32,279 bases of DNA from Actinoallomurus sp. (GTDB lineage: Bacteria > Actinomycetota > Actinomycetes > Streptosporangiales > Streptosporangiaceae): NCBI GenBank assembly GCA_025964685.1, contig JAOPYG010000452.1:1-32279 (forward strand). Direction: 5' to 3'. The notes beneath the pieces are model-generated. The model made no database searches, was not told the DNA's origin, and was given only the letters and a program-made list of their open reading frames with translations. Position numbers and translations under genes: made by a program. Position 1 is the stretch's first letter; the number at the start of each line of letters is the position of its first letter. Below, in pieces: positions 8,596-14,679 of this stretch.

Positions 8596-8756
8596 TTCGA
8601 CCGCGAGACGTTTGACGCGGTGATAGACGCACTGCTGGACGGCAGCCGCCCACCCGGATAGAGGTGGCCCGGATGCTCGCCGAGCAGGCACCCGGTTGGT
8701 GGTCAGGGTCGACCGTGCACCGCGTACGCAACAGGGACGACGAGGGCGGCGCGTGA
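8596..8756 (+). pseudogene. Short frameshifted ORF upstream of the DUF397 remnant
   Basis: One frame reads FDRETFDAVIDALLDGSRPPG and stops at 8659-8661. Shifting frame at 8661 continues as EVARMLAEQAPGWWSGSTVHRV and ends in a TGA that overlaps the GTG of the DUF397 frame. The two halves read as one helical protein end. I do not recognise a family. In actinomycetes DUF397 genes usually follow a helix-turn-helix regulator, so this could be what is left of a partner gene, but that is speculation. Confidence 0.25.
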
Positions 8757-8941
8757 CCGACTGGCGGAAATCGTCGCCGTCCAACCCATCGGGGAACTGT
8801 GTAGAGGTTGCCGTCATCCCGACCAGGGGCGCCGTGCCTCTGCGTGGTGCCATGACGCCCCCAGGGGGAAGGGACGAAACGTCTGGGGGAAGACGTCCGG
8901 GGAAGGAACCACGCAGAGGCACGGCGGCTAAGGGACGATGA
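8753..8941 (+). pseudogene. Truncated DUF397 gene
   Basis: From GTG 8753 the frame reads TDWRKSSPSNPSGNCVEVAV, the diagnostic first half of DUF397 proteins, which are small (about 60-70 residue) actinobacterial proteins usually paired with XRE-type regulators. The match ends after about RGAV (near 8836), exactly where the left arm of an inverted repeat begins. The expected VRDSKDP-type second half is absent, and the remaining residues are low-complexity Gly/Arg/Pro sequence read through the repeat. No complete XRE partner is present nearby. A relic interrupted by the repeat element is the simplest reading. Confidence 0.65.
8830..8926. repeat. 97-base element with 19-bp perfect inverted repeats
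   Basis: The arms are 8830-8848 and 8908-8926 and are perfect complements around the core CCACGCAGAGGCACGGC. Between them is a 59-base interior that itself holds ACGTCT...AGACGT (6 bp). The left arm begins where DUF397 homology ends, and the right arm touches the stop codon of the minus-strand ORF at 8928. It could be a MITE-like insertion or a large terminator hairpin. I see no clear target-site duplication. Confidence 0.6.
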
Positions 8942-9161
8942 CCTCGGTAGCGGAGACGACGCGCACCGCCGTAACGGGCACGCCTCGCAGCCCGCAGCGG
9001 TCAAGGACGAATGCCCGCAGGTCCGCGCTCAAGATCTCCAAATGATTCCGGTGCTCGACCGGTCCGTTTTTTGTCGCTTTGCGCGGGCGCTTCCCGATCA
9101 GCCCAGAGAGCACCTCAACCGCTGGCGCCGTGGTCCGGACGCTGTCGCGAGCAGTAGGCAT
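8928..9161 (-). CDS. Hypothetical protein (77 aa)
   Basis: The frame starts at ATG 9159-9161, six bases after a GGGGGA ribosome binding site, and ends in TAG at 8928-8930. Codon third positions are GC-rich but less so than in neighbouring genes, with codons such as AAA, AAT, TTG and CCT, which hints at foreign or recent origin. The product is basic in its first half (IGKRPRKATKNG), then HLEILSADLRAFVLDRCGLRG, and ends in a Val-rich beta-like tail. I do not recognise a family. Two perfect CTTGTATC repeats lie 35-55 bases upstream and may be an operator. Its stop abuts the inverted-repeat element, which could serve as its terminator. Confidence 0.45.
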   Translation of the reverse strand: MPTARDSVRTTAPAVEVLSGLIGKRPRKATKNGPVEHRNHLEILSADLRAFVLDRCGLRGVPVTAVRVVSATEVIVP

Positions 9162-9196
9162 GATGCGTCCCCCGATGTCCTGGCAGTCATTGGACG

Positions 9197-9230
9197 CTTG
9201 TATCCGTCTTGTATCTATGTCCTTTGTACC
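9197..9230. repeat. CTTGTATC direct repeats, possible operator
   Basis: CTTGTATC occurs at 9197-9204 and again at 9208-9215, an 11-bp period matching one helical turn. An imperfect copy, TTTGTACC, follows at 9223-9230. They lie upstream of the minus-strand ORF at 8928-9161 in otherwise GC-rich DNA. One-turn direct repeats are typical of protein binding sites; the protein is unknown. Confidence 0.4.
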
Positions 9231-9346
9231 TCGTCCAAGATGAGACAGCCGTGAGAAAGGATCCGGGGGCCTACAAGCAGGGGCGACACACGCCGGACGA
9301 GTGGATCCGTCGGGACGAATCCCCTGGTAGAGGTCGGTTAAGTCAA

Positions 9347-9604
9347 TGCCTCGACCGTCGACTGGCCGGCCCTCACCCGGCCCACCTGGGAATGGTGACC
9401 GGCCCGCCGCTGCCGGACGGCGTGCTCTCCCTGCACGCGCTGCCCGCCGGCCACCACGACGGTCCCTGGGACCGCATCGTCACGCCGCCGGCCCTGAAGG
9501 AGCGACTGCTGTCGCGGGCGCTGCTCACCCTGCTGCACGGGCGGTGCGTGGCGACGCTCGCCGGTCTGCCGCACGGCCTGATCGTGTTGGCCGGGCCGCC
9601 GGGC
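9347..9604 (+). pseudogene. N-terminal remnant of a Pch2/TRIP13-like AAA+ ATPase
   Basis: The frame reads CLDRRLAGPHPAH, then PLPDGVLSLHALPAG and WDRIVTPPALKERLLSRALL, ending LIVLAGPPG. This matches the region leading into the Walker A motif of bacterial Pch2-like AAA+ proteins. The P-loop should continue TGKT, but the sequence departs right after GPPG into unrelated AT-richer DNA. Walker B, sensor and lid regions are absent. There is no convincing start codon context. The open frame happens to run on into the truncated hemoglobin gene, which could mislead gene callers into a fusion. It is a deletion relic. Confidence 0.62.
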
Positions 9605-9651
9605 GACCCGATAGATGCAGACCCATGGTCAACGGAAGGTGTGTTATGTAA

Positions 9652-9672
9652 TGTGAATTACAAAATTTCACA
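9652..9672. promoter_or_regulatory. Palindrome TGTGAA-N9-TTCACA upstream of the truncated hemoglobin gene
   Basis: The arms at 9652-9657 and 9667-9672 are perfect complements in a strongly AT-rich patch. The centre is about 70 bases upstream of the hemoglobin start. Size and composition resemble sites of dimeric regulators such as NsrR- or CRP-type proteins, but the half-sites do not clearly match a known actinobacterial consensus. TATGTAAT at about 9646-9653 could be a -10 element. Confidence 0.4.
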
Positions 9673-9701
9673 GATCCACAAAGTTTCACAGATCCACAAA
9701 G
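9666..9701. repeat. Perfect tandem repeat of an 18-bp unit
   Basis: TTTCACAGATCCACAAAG occurs twice in direct succession (9666-9683 and 9684-9701) with no mismatches. The first copy overlaps the right arm of the palindrome at 9652-9672, so duplication has also doubled that half-site. The repeat ends 32 bases before the hemoglobin start codon, within its probable leader or promoter. Confidence 0.85.
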
Positions 9702-9733
9702 TGTGGAGCGGACGCGGCCACGGAGGTCCTGGA

Positions 9734-10183
9734 ATGTCGAGCCTCTACACGCACGCCGGCGGGAACGATGGGCTGCACCGGCTGGAAGAATTGTTCTACA
9801 CGAAGGTCCTCGCCGACCCGGTTCTTCAGTCCTTGTTCCCCGAACGCCGGCCGCATCATGTCGAACATCTGACCTGGTTCACGGCAGAGTCCTTCGGCGG
9901 GCCTGACCGGTTCACCCAAGAGCTGGGCTTTGACCACATCATCCAGGTGCACCGCCACATGGAGATCACTGAGGAGCAGCGGAAGCGTTTCGTGGCGCTG
10001 TACATGGAGGCACTCGACGAAGCCGGCCTGCCCGACGACGAGCCCTTCCGCGAGGCGGTACGCTCGCACGTCGAGTTCGGCTCACAGGTCGCCCGGCAGA
10101 ACTCCCACGCCAAGACCGAGGCCGACCTTCATCCCATACGCCAGGTCCCCCAATGGACCTGGCCCGAAGACGCCGACCGTTGA
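9734..10183 (+). CDS. Truncated hemoglobin (group II, trHbO-like)
   Basis: A 149-residue globin. It begins at ATG 9734, seven bases after GGAGG; the much longer frame from 9209 only reads through a pseudogene. The segment LEELFYTKVLADPVLQSLFP is the truncated-globin N-terminal helix pair. FTQELGFDHIIQVHRHMEI contains the likely proximal heme ligand at His73 or His75, and ITEEQRKRFVALYMEALDEA plus HVEFGSQVARQNS follow the usual pattern of the actinobacterial family. These proteins bind heme and react with oxygen, nitric oxide or peroxide in the cytoplasm. It has a basic and Trp-containing tail (QVPQWTWPED). The palindrome and tandem repeat upstream suggest regulated expression. No cotranscribed partner is evident; the next gene starts 77 bases downstream. 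Confidence 0.88.
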   Translation: MSSLYTHAGGNDGLHRLEELFYTKVLADPVLQSLFPERRPHHVEHLTWFTAESFGGPDRFTQELGFDHIIQVHRHMEITEEQRKRFVALYMEALDEAGLPDDEPFREAVRSHVEFGSQVARQNSHAKTEADLHPIRQVPQWTWPEDADR

Positions 10184-10260
10184 CCTCGTACCTGAAGGTC
10201 CTTGGCGCCCGGTAGATCTTGTCGGTGCCCGGTGGCAGGCTCTGCGGCCGGGAGGACAGC

Positions 10261-11109
10261 ATGGTGCGTACGTTCGTCAGCGGTCAGGTGCACGTCCACT
10301 ACAGCCAGATCTACGTCGAGAGCGGCGATGACCACCCCGATCTGGAGGCGTGCTTCGCCGGGCAGTCGAACGGGCTCTGCGGGGCCGCGTCGCCCGGCAC
10401 GCTGTTCCTCACCACCGGCCTGCACACCGGGAGCATCGGTTTCACGGCCGAGCTGCACGAGGGCCCGCCACCGCTCGACGACATCTGGGAGGAGGTCGTG
10501 GAGGCGTCCTTCACCCCCGAATCGGCACGGGTCGCGCTCGTGGAGTGGGGCGGTGGGGCGGCCTGGGACCTCGACCTCGCGCGGATCTCATACCGGGTGC
10601 GCTACTGCGCCATCGGGATGGACGCGGCGCATGCGGCGGACACCCGGCTGGAGGACGAACCGGAGCTCGACCGCTACCTCCTGCAGTTCTGGCCCGCCGC
10701 GCCGGAGCCGGATCGCGTCGTGCGGCGGACCGGCGAGAACGCGGCGTACTGGCATGGGGTCGTCCGGGACCTGCCGCCACCGCCGCCACCTCCCACACCC
10801 GAGGAGCCGGCCGAGGCCGAACGGCAGCGACGGCGGGAACAGGAGCGTCAGGAGGAGGACCGGCGGCGGGCCGCGGAGCTACGCGGCTGGGGCGGACGGC
10901 TGCCGGGCGAGCGGCTCCGCGGGGTGATCGGCAACGCCCGTGCGGCGGCGAGGATCCCGGTCCCCGGTTGGCGGTCGCGGTCAGCGCGCCCCGGTGCTCA
11001 CGTCGGCGAGACGGGCGGCCAGTGCGGACTTGACGGCCGGCCATTCGGCGGCGACCACGGAGAACATGGCCGAGTCCCGCACCATCCCCTCTTCGCCGGG
11101 CGCCCATGA
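10261..11109 (+). CDS. Hypothetical protein with Pro- and Arg-rich C-terminal region
   Basis: A 282-residue frame starting at ATG 10261 after GGGAGG. Residues 1-165 look like a compact globular domain of mixed alpha/beta character (starts [21 protein letters not shown]; later [23 protein letters not shown]). I do not recognise a named family; its style resembles widespread actinobacterial proteins of unknown function. Residues about 174-185 are a proline run and about 186-210 a highly charged Glu/Arg coiled-coil-like stretch. The last 43 residues are read antisense to the convergent acetyltransferase gene, overlapping it by 129 bases, and look non-native. The true C-terminus may therefore have been lost to a frameshift or deletion. 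Confidence 0.65.
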   Translation: MVRTFVSGQVHVHYSQIYVESGDDHPDLEACFAGQSNGLCGAASPGTLFLTTGLHTGSIGFTAELHEGPPPLDDIWEEVVEASFTPESARVALVEWGGGAAWDLDLARISYRVRYCAIGMDAAHAADTRLEDEPELDRYLLQFWPAAPEPDRVVRRTGENAAYWHGVVRDLPPPPPPPTPEEPAEAERQRRREQERQEEDRRRAAELRGWGGRLPGERLRGVIGNARAAARIPVPGWRSRSARPGAHVGETGGQCGLDGRPFGGDHGEHGRVPHHPLFAGRP

Positions 11110-11598
11110 GGGTGACCAGCTGCGCAGCACGCCCTCGAAACGGGCGCCGAGACGCTCGATCGCCCGACACGACCGCTCGTTGCGGGCGTCGGTCTTGAGG
11201 TCGACGCGGACCACACCCAGCGTCTCGAACGCATACGTGAAGAGCAGGAGCTTGGCCTCGGCGTTGATCCCGGTGCCCTGCGCCGATGCGGCGAGCCAGG
11301 TCCAGCCGACCTCGACGGCGCGCAGCTCGTGCCGGCCCGGCCACGTTCGGGGATCCCAGAACGCGGTGCACCCCACCGCCCTCCCGTCCCGCGTCCGCAC
11401 CTGCGCGAAGGGAGTCAGCCCGTCACGGGCGAGCTGGGCCGTCAGGTACGCCTCCACGTCGGCGGCACGAGGCACCAGGGTGAGACCGTACGAGGAACGG
11501 TCCTCCTCAGCGGACCGCGCGAGATCCTGCGCGTGACTCATCGACAGCGGCTCCAGCCGAACGAACGCTCCGCCGAGCACGGGAACACCGAGCCGCAT
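10981..11598 (-). CDS. GNAT acetyltransferase, RimJ/RimL type
   Basis: A 205-residue protein with the GNAT fold. The N-terminal [17 protein letters not shown] is the usual opening of RimJ/RimL-like enzymes. The acetyl-CoA binding region appears as [23 protein letters not shown] (Q/R-x-x-G-x-G/A variant, here AQGTG), and the conserved [20 protein letters not shown] follows. It starts at ATG 11596-11598 with GAGGAGGG upstream. Family members acetylate protein N-termini, polyamines or small molecules; the substrate is not predictable here. It converges on and overlaps the hypothetical gene ending at 11109. Confidence 0.85.
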   Translation of the reverse strand: MRLGVPVLGGAFVRLEPLSMSHAQDLARSAEEDRSSYGLTLVPRAADVEAYLTAQLARDGLTPFAQVRTRDGRAVGCTAFWDPRTWPGRHELRAVEVGWTWLAASAQGTGINAEAKLLLFTYAFETLGVVRVDLKTDARNERSCRAIERLGARFEGVLRSWSPSWAPGEEGMVRDSAMFSVVAAEWPAVKSALAARLADVSTGAR

Positions 11599-11916
11599 GG
11601 GCCCTCCTCATCGTTCCTGGCGTTGGCACCTTGCCCTCGGGCAGGTTGCCGGACCGTCACTGGGCCAGGTCCCTCGGATCCTCTGGATGAACCTCGGTAG
11701 AGGGAGCGTGCCTCACGCATGAGGACCGCGTCAACGTCGTCCGTCGGCGTGATGGCCAGATCACAGCAGCCACCGGGCCGCCAGGTCAGGGTGCCGTCGG
11801 TGAGCTCCCCGGGCAGGTGCAGCGCCTCGCGGTAGTTGGCGAGCGAGATCGACTTGATCACGGCCTTCTACGGCGCCGTGTAGTAGACGAGCAGCGACGT
11901 GTAGGTCGGGACCTGG
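11599..11916. other. Stretch without a convincing gene
   Basis: A minus-strand frame beginning at GTG 11861 reads IKSISLANYREALHLPGEL and continues through TWRPGGCCDLAITPTDD before running into the promoter and start of the acetyltransferase gene. Its beginning is coding-like, but the rest is not, and it has no recognised family. It may be another gene relic. Nothing else is evident. Confidence 0.35.
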
Positions 11917-12072
11917 TGATCATCGGCAGCGAGCCGGCCATGCGGGGCCGCGTGATGGCGCTCTACAGCATCGTCTTCCTCGGCAGCACGCACCGATCGG
12001 CCGGCCGATCGTGGGCTGGGCCTGCCAGGAGGGGGGAGCGCGCAGCGGATTCGTCATCGCCGGGCTGTCGGC
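11917..12072 (+). pseudogene. MFS transporter fragment with a frameshift
   Basis: One frame reads EPAMRGRVMALYSIVFLGST (11931-11990), a signature of drug-efflux MFS transporters. The homology then resumes in another frame as PIVGWACQEGGARSGFVIAGLSA (about 12005-12072), consistent with the transmembrane segment that follows in the family. Only about 50 of roughly 400 residues remain, the frame is broken around 11990-12005, and both ends are missing. It is a dead remnant between the acetyltransferase and aldolase genes. Confidence 0.68.
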
Positions 12073-12100
12073 GGACCGGAGGCCGCCGTCGCCATGGTGG

Positions 12101-12808
12101 TCACATCTCGCGGGAGCGCAGCTTGGCGACGTGGTATCGCCACACCGACAGATCGTTGAAGGCCGAGCCGAGGTCGGGCAGCTCGGCGACATCCTCCTCC
12201 GGGAGGCGTTCGGGACGGACGCCCAGCCGGGCCAGCTCCAGCGTCACGGTGGCAAGGGCGTTCAGGTTGAGCGCCCGTACGACGGCCTCCTCGACGCTGG
12301 CGCCGGTCACCGTGATGCCGTGACCTCTCAGCACGCAGACCGGCCGGTCCCCCATCGCAGCGATCATCTCGTGCGCCAGCTCGGGGCGGCGGATGAGCAC
12401 CGACCGCGGATAGACCGGCACCCCCTCCAGTGCCATCCGCATCGCCGGGATGTTGTACGAACCGAACACCGGCCGCAGCTCGAGCCCTGCCACGCCGCAC
12501 AGGAGCACGTCGGGCGGGTGGGCGTGCACGACGGCGTTCACCTCCGGGCGGGCGCGCAGCAGCTCGCCGTGGATCGGCAGCTCGTTCGGCACCGTGTAAC
12601 CCTCGCCGTCGCCGACGATCGTGCCGCCGAGGTCGGTCAGCCGTACGTCGTCGTCGGTGGTGAACATCAGGCCGTGTTCGTCGCGGCCCCGGCAGCGGAT
12701 GAGCATCCGGTCGTCGCCGGCCCGCACGCTGACGTGCCCGAGCACGCCCTCGACGAGTCCTTCCATGGCGAGGATCCGGCAGGCCTGGGCCACCGTCGCG
12801 CGATTCAT
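12101..12808 (-). CDS. Class II aldolase/adducin family protein
   Basis: A 235-residue zinc-dependent enzyme. Predicted metal ligands are His95 and His97 in VVHAHPPD and His163 in RGHG. Glu76 in PNELPIH matches the catalytic Glu of L-fuculose-phosphate aldolase. The N-terminal ACRILAMEGLVEGVLGHVSVR is typical of the subgroup containing fuculose-phosphate aldolases and aromatic hydroxy-acid decarboxylases, so either a sugar-phosphate aldolase or a decarboxylase is possible. The start ATG 12806-12808 overlaps the stop of the 49-residue ORF (ATGA), suggesting coupled translation. A FadR-type operator lies upstream of the pair, with a ruined regulator divergent to it. Its Zn ligands and length look intact. 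Confidence 0.83.
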   Translation of the reverse strand: MNRATVAQACRILAMEGLVEGVLGHVSVRAGDDRMLIRCRGRDEHGLMFTTDDDVRLTDLGGTIVGDGEGYTVPNELPIHGELLRARPEVNAVVHAHPPDVLLCGVAGLELRPVFGSYNIPAMRMALEGVPVYPRSVLIRRPELAHEMIAAMGDRPVCVLRGHGITVTGASVEEAVVRALNLNALATVTLELARLGVRPERLPEEDVAELPDLGSAFNDLSVWRYHVAKLRSREM

Positions 12809-12954
12809 CGGGGGGCTCCGTTCGCTTCGGGCAGGACACTGACGTGGATCGCGGTCGGGACTCCCGCGTCCATGTAGGCGTCGGTCTGTACCTGGAACGT
12901 GTCGGGCTGGTCATCGATCAGATCGGGGAACGACAGCTCGGCGGCTGCAACCAT
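12805..12954 (-). CDS. Small ORF (49 aa) coupled to the aldolase gene
   Basis: It begins at ATG 12952-12954 behind AGGAGAGG and ends in TGA overlapping the aldolase ATG by four bases. The product (MVAAAELSFPDLIDDQPDTF, then AYMDAGVPTAIHVSVLPEANG) has no membrane segment and no family I recognise. It could be an intact small protein, or the N-terminus left after deletion of a larger enzyme. Its good ribosome binding site, operator-bearing upstream region and coupling to the next gene support it being translated. Confidence 0.5.
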   Translation of the reverse strand: MVAAAELSFPDLIDDQPDTFQVQTDAYMDAGVPTAIHVSVLPEANGAPR

Positions 12955-12999
12955 AGGCCTCTCCTGAGTGCAACCCGGCGGGATCTCAGCAAGGTCTAT

Positions 13000-13010
13000 T
13001 GGTATGACCA
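13000..13010. promoter_or_regulatory. FadR-family operator TGGTATGACCA
   Basis: TGGT-N3-ACCA is the classic palindrome for GntR regulators of the FadR subfamily. Flanking bases extend it as TTGGTATGACCATAA, in an AT-rich patch. It lies 46 bases upstream of the 49-residue ORF and aldolase pair, and on the other side of it is the tail of a FadR-type regulator, the usual divergent arrangement of regulator and target. Confidence 0.65.
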
Positions 13011-13140
13011 TAAGTGCTTGCGGGAGACCGGTCAAGCCCGTGAAGATCCGCCGAAAGGGAGTCACCTGACGCCGCCGCGGGCGAAGCAGGACGGTGGGGT
13101 CTCCGAGGCGTCCCGATCGGTGGCCGACGTTGGATCGGGC

Positions 13141-13293
13141 CTGTTCAACCCGGTCAACGACCGGCGTATCTCCGAGCTGATCAAGGAGCACCGCCAAGTC
13201 GTGCACGCCATCCAGCGCCACGACGCCGCCAAGGCGGCCGAGATCATGCGTAAGCACCTCGGCCGTACCGCGAGGCGCGTCAAGAACGTGTAG
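13141..13293 (+). pseudogene. C-terminal remnant of a FadR-type GntR regulator
   Basis: The frame LFNPVNDRRISELIKEHRQV followed by VHAIQRHDAAKAAEIMRKHL matches the last two helices of the FCD ligand-binding domain, including the His residues that often bind metal. The winged helix-turn-helix and most of the FCD domain are absent: only about 130 bases separate the operator from this fragment, too few for the roughly 170 residues missing. The tail ends GRTARRVKNV at TAG 13291-13293, overlapping the convergent GNAT-like gene by 14 bases. Confidence 0.68.
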
Positions 13294-14131
13294 CGCCGGA
13301 CCCGCCGTCACGCCAGGCGTAGTCCTGCCGGACGTACATCGGCCGCAGGCCGGCGCGTCTCATGTTGTTCAGTGAGTGGCTGACGGTGCCAGGTTCCGGG
13401 CTTCCCGTCTCCGCGACCAGCCATCGGCAGCCCGCCTGCCGGGCCGCGGCGGCACGGGCGGCGATCAGCGCCGACTGCGCGCCCCGGCCTCGGTGGCCGG
13501 GCAGCGTGGCGCCGGAGTTCAGCGACGCCACCCTCCCGTTGATGAACAGATTGGCGCCCGCCACGATGCCGGCGCCGTCCCAGGCCGCGAACGGATGGAA
13601 CCCGGGATGCCGGACGGTCGCGGCGATCATGTCGATCAGTCCGTCGAACGGCGCGCCGAAGAACGTCCGAATGATCACCGAGGCCCACTCCTCCGCGTCG
13701 TCCTCGGTGACCGGAGCGACGCGTAGCCGGCTGCCACCGGGCCGGATCTCCTCGACGCGGGCGGCGAGCTTCACCATCGAGCCGCTCGGCTGAAGATCGC
13801 GGCCGGTCCGGATCTCCTCCCAGTCCGGGGGGAGGGCGGACGGCGCGATCTGGATCACGGCCGTCCGGTCACCCTGGGTCCGGTAGAAGTCCAGGATCCG
13901 GTCGATGAGCTCACCGGTGACCGGCTCGTCGAAACCGAACCCGAGTGCCTTGCTCCAGTAGCCGGTCGGATCCTCGCGCATGGACAGGGCGACGCCGCCG
14001 CCGATGCGTACGGTGGTGAGGCCGAGCGCGGCGCCGGGCTCGGCCGGCATGCTCGACTCGTACTGGTACATGAACTCCGCCTCGACGCCTTCGGCGCGGG
14101 TGGCGGAGAATTCTTCCGAGGTGATCTGCAT
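13280..14131 (-). CDS. GNAT-fold acetyltransferase-like protein
   Basis: A 283-residue protein. The C-terminal half is GNAT-like: LRVAPVTEDDAEEWASVI starts the domain at about residue 136, GIVAGANLFINGRVASLNSGATLPGHRGRGAQSALI supplies the beta4/beta5 strands and acetyl-CoA loop (HRGRGAQ, near residues 215-221), and the SLNNMRRAGLRP end is typical. The N-terminal half may be a degenerate second GNAT domain. The ATG at 14129-14131 follows a perfect 7-bp hairpin by no bases, and no normal ribosome binding site is visible, so the message may be leaderless or the start may be further in (Met21). Its substrate is unknown. It is 51 bases downstream of the MarR gene. Confidence 0.78.
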   Translation of the reverse strand: MQITSEEFSATRAEGVEAEFMYQYESSMPAEPGAALGLTTVRIGGGVALSMREDPTGYWSKALGFGFDEPVTGELIDRILDFYRTQGDRTAVIQIAPSALPPDWEEIRTGRDLQPSGSMVKLAARVEEIRPGGSRLRVAPVTEDDAEEWASVIIRTFFGAPFDGLIDMIAATVRHPGFHPFAAWDGAGIVAGANLFINGRVASLNSGATLPGHRGRGAQSALIAARAAAARQAGCRWLVAETGSPEPGTVSHSLNNMRRAGLRPMYVRQDYAWRDGGSGATRS

Positions 14132-14148
14132 GCCCGCACGATGCGGGC
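14132..14148 (-). terminator. Perfect hairpin abutting the GNAT-like start codon
   Basis: GCCCGCA, loop CGA, TGCGGGC forms a 7-bp stem directly before the ATG. It may terminate the asnB-marR transcript or hide the start of the acetyltransferase gene. A second inverted pair, CCCGC (14152-14156) and GCGGG (14175-14179) followed by TTTTT on the plus strand, lies next to it and overlaps the MarR stop codon. Confidence 0.4.
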
Positions 14149-14182
14149 ACCCCCGCGTGAGTTCGATCGATCGAGCGGGTTT

Positions 14183-14677
14183 TTACGGAATCAGCTCGGT
14201 GGAAGACGGTGCGTCGTCGTCGTCCGGCCGGGAGCTCGGCGGCGCCGGCAGGTCGGCGAGTGCGCTGAGGATGGGAGCCGCCGTGAGGAGCACGCGAGTG
14301 TCGTCCGCGGGGATCGCCGACATGAGGGCGGCCAGGACCTTGGCCTCTCCGTGCGTGAAGGACCGCAGGATGCCCAGCCCGGCGGTGGTGGCGGCCACGC
14401 GGTTCGCGCGGCCGTCGGTCGGGTCGGGATCGCGGTCGACGAATCCGGCCGCCAACAGGCCGGCCACCGCGGTGGTGGCGGTCGGCTGGGAGCAGGGGAT
14501 GCGCCGGGCGAGCTCGCCGACGCGCAGCGGGCCGTACTGGTTGAGCAGTGCGAGGACGATGAGCTGGGTCGGGTGCACCGCGCCGCTGTGGCCGGCCCGG
14601 CGAAGACGGCGCATGAGACGGTGCATCGCGATCACCACGTCCAGTGCCTCGTCGGCGCCCACCGCCCTCGCATTCAT
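14183..14677 (-). CDS. MarR-family transcriptional regulator
   Basis: A 164-residue protein with a winged helix-turn-helix: HPTQLIVLALLNQYGPLRVGELA, then CSQPTATTAVAGLLAAGFVDRDPDPTDGRANRVAATTAG, where the Asp-Gly-Arg wing is the MarR signature. The start is ATG 14675-14677, two bases after the AsnB stop codon (TGAGCATG), so translation is probably coupled to asnB. A frame extension to 14719 would overlap asnB. It binds DNA as a dimer and usually responds to small aromatic or oxidative signals. The acidic C-terminus (SRPDDDDAPSS) is unstructured. The target genes are not shown by the sequence. Confidence 0.88.
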   Translation of the reverse strand: MNARAVGADEALDVVIAMHRLMRRLRRAGHSGAVHPTQLIVLALLNQYGPLRVGELARRIPCSQPTATTAVAGLLAAGFVDRDPDPTDGRANRVAATTAGLGILRSFTHGEAKVLAALMSAIPADDTRVLLTAAPILSALADLPAPPSSRPDDDDAPSSTELIP

Positions 14678-14679
14678 GC

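Noticed and set aside
8487..9250. tRNA-Sec or selenocysteine machinery next to the formate dehydrogenase operon
   Set aside because: I looked for a long tRNA with a GTTCGA-type T-loop and for selA/selB/selD motifs upstream of the operon and found none.
9666..9701. CRISPR array
   Set aside because: The two copies are directly adjacent with no spacer, and no cas genes are present.
11538..11861. A 107-codon minus-strand gene
   Set aside because: Only its first part is coding-like, it runs through the acetyltransferase promoter and start, and no family is recognised. It is listed as gap content instead.
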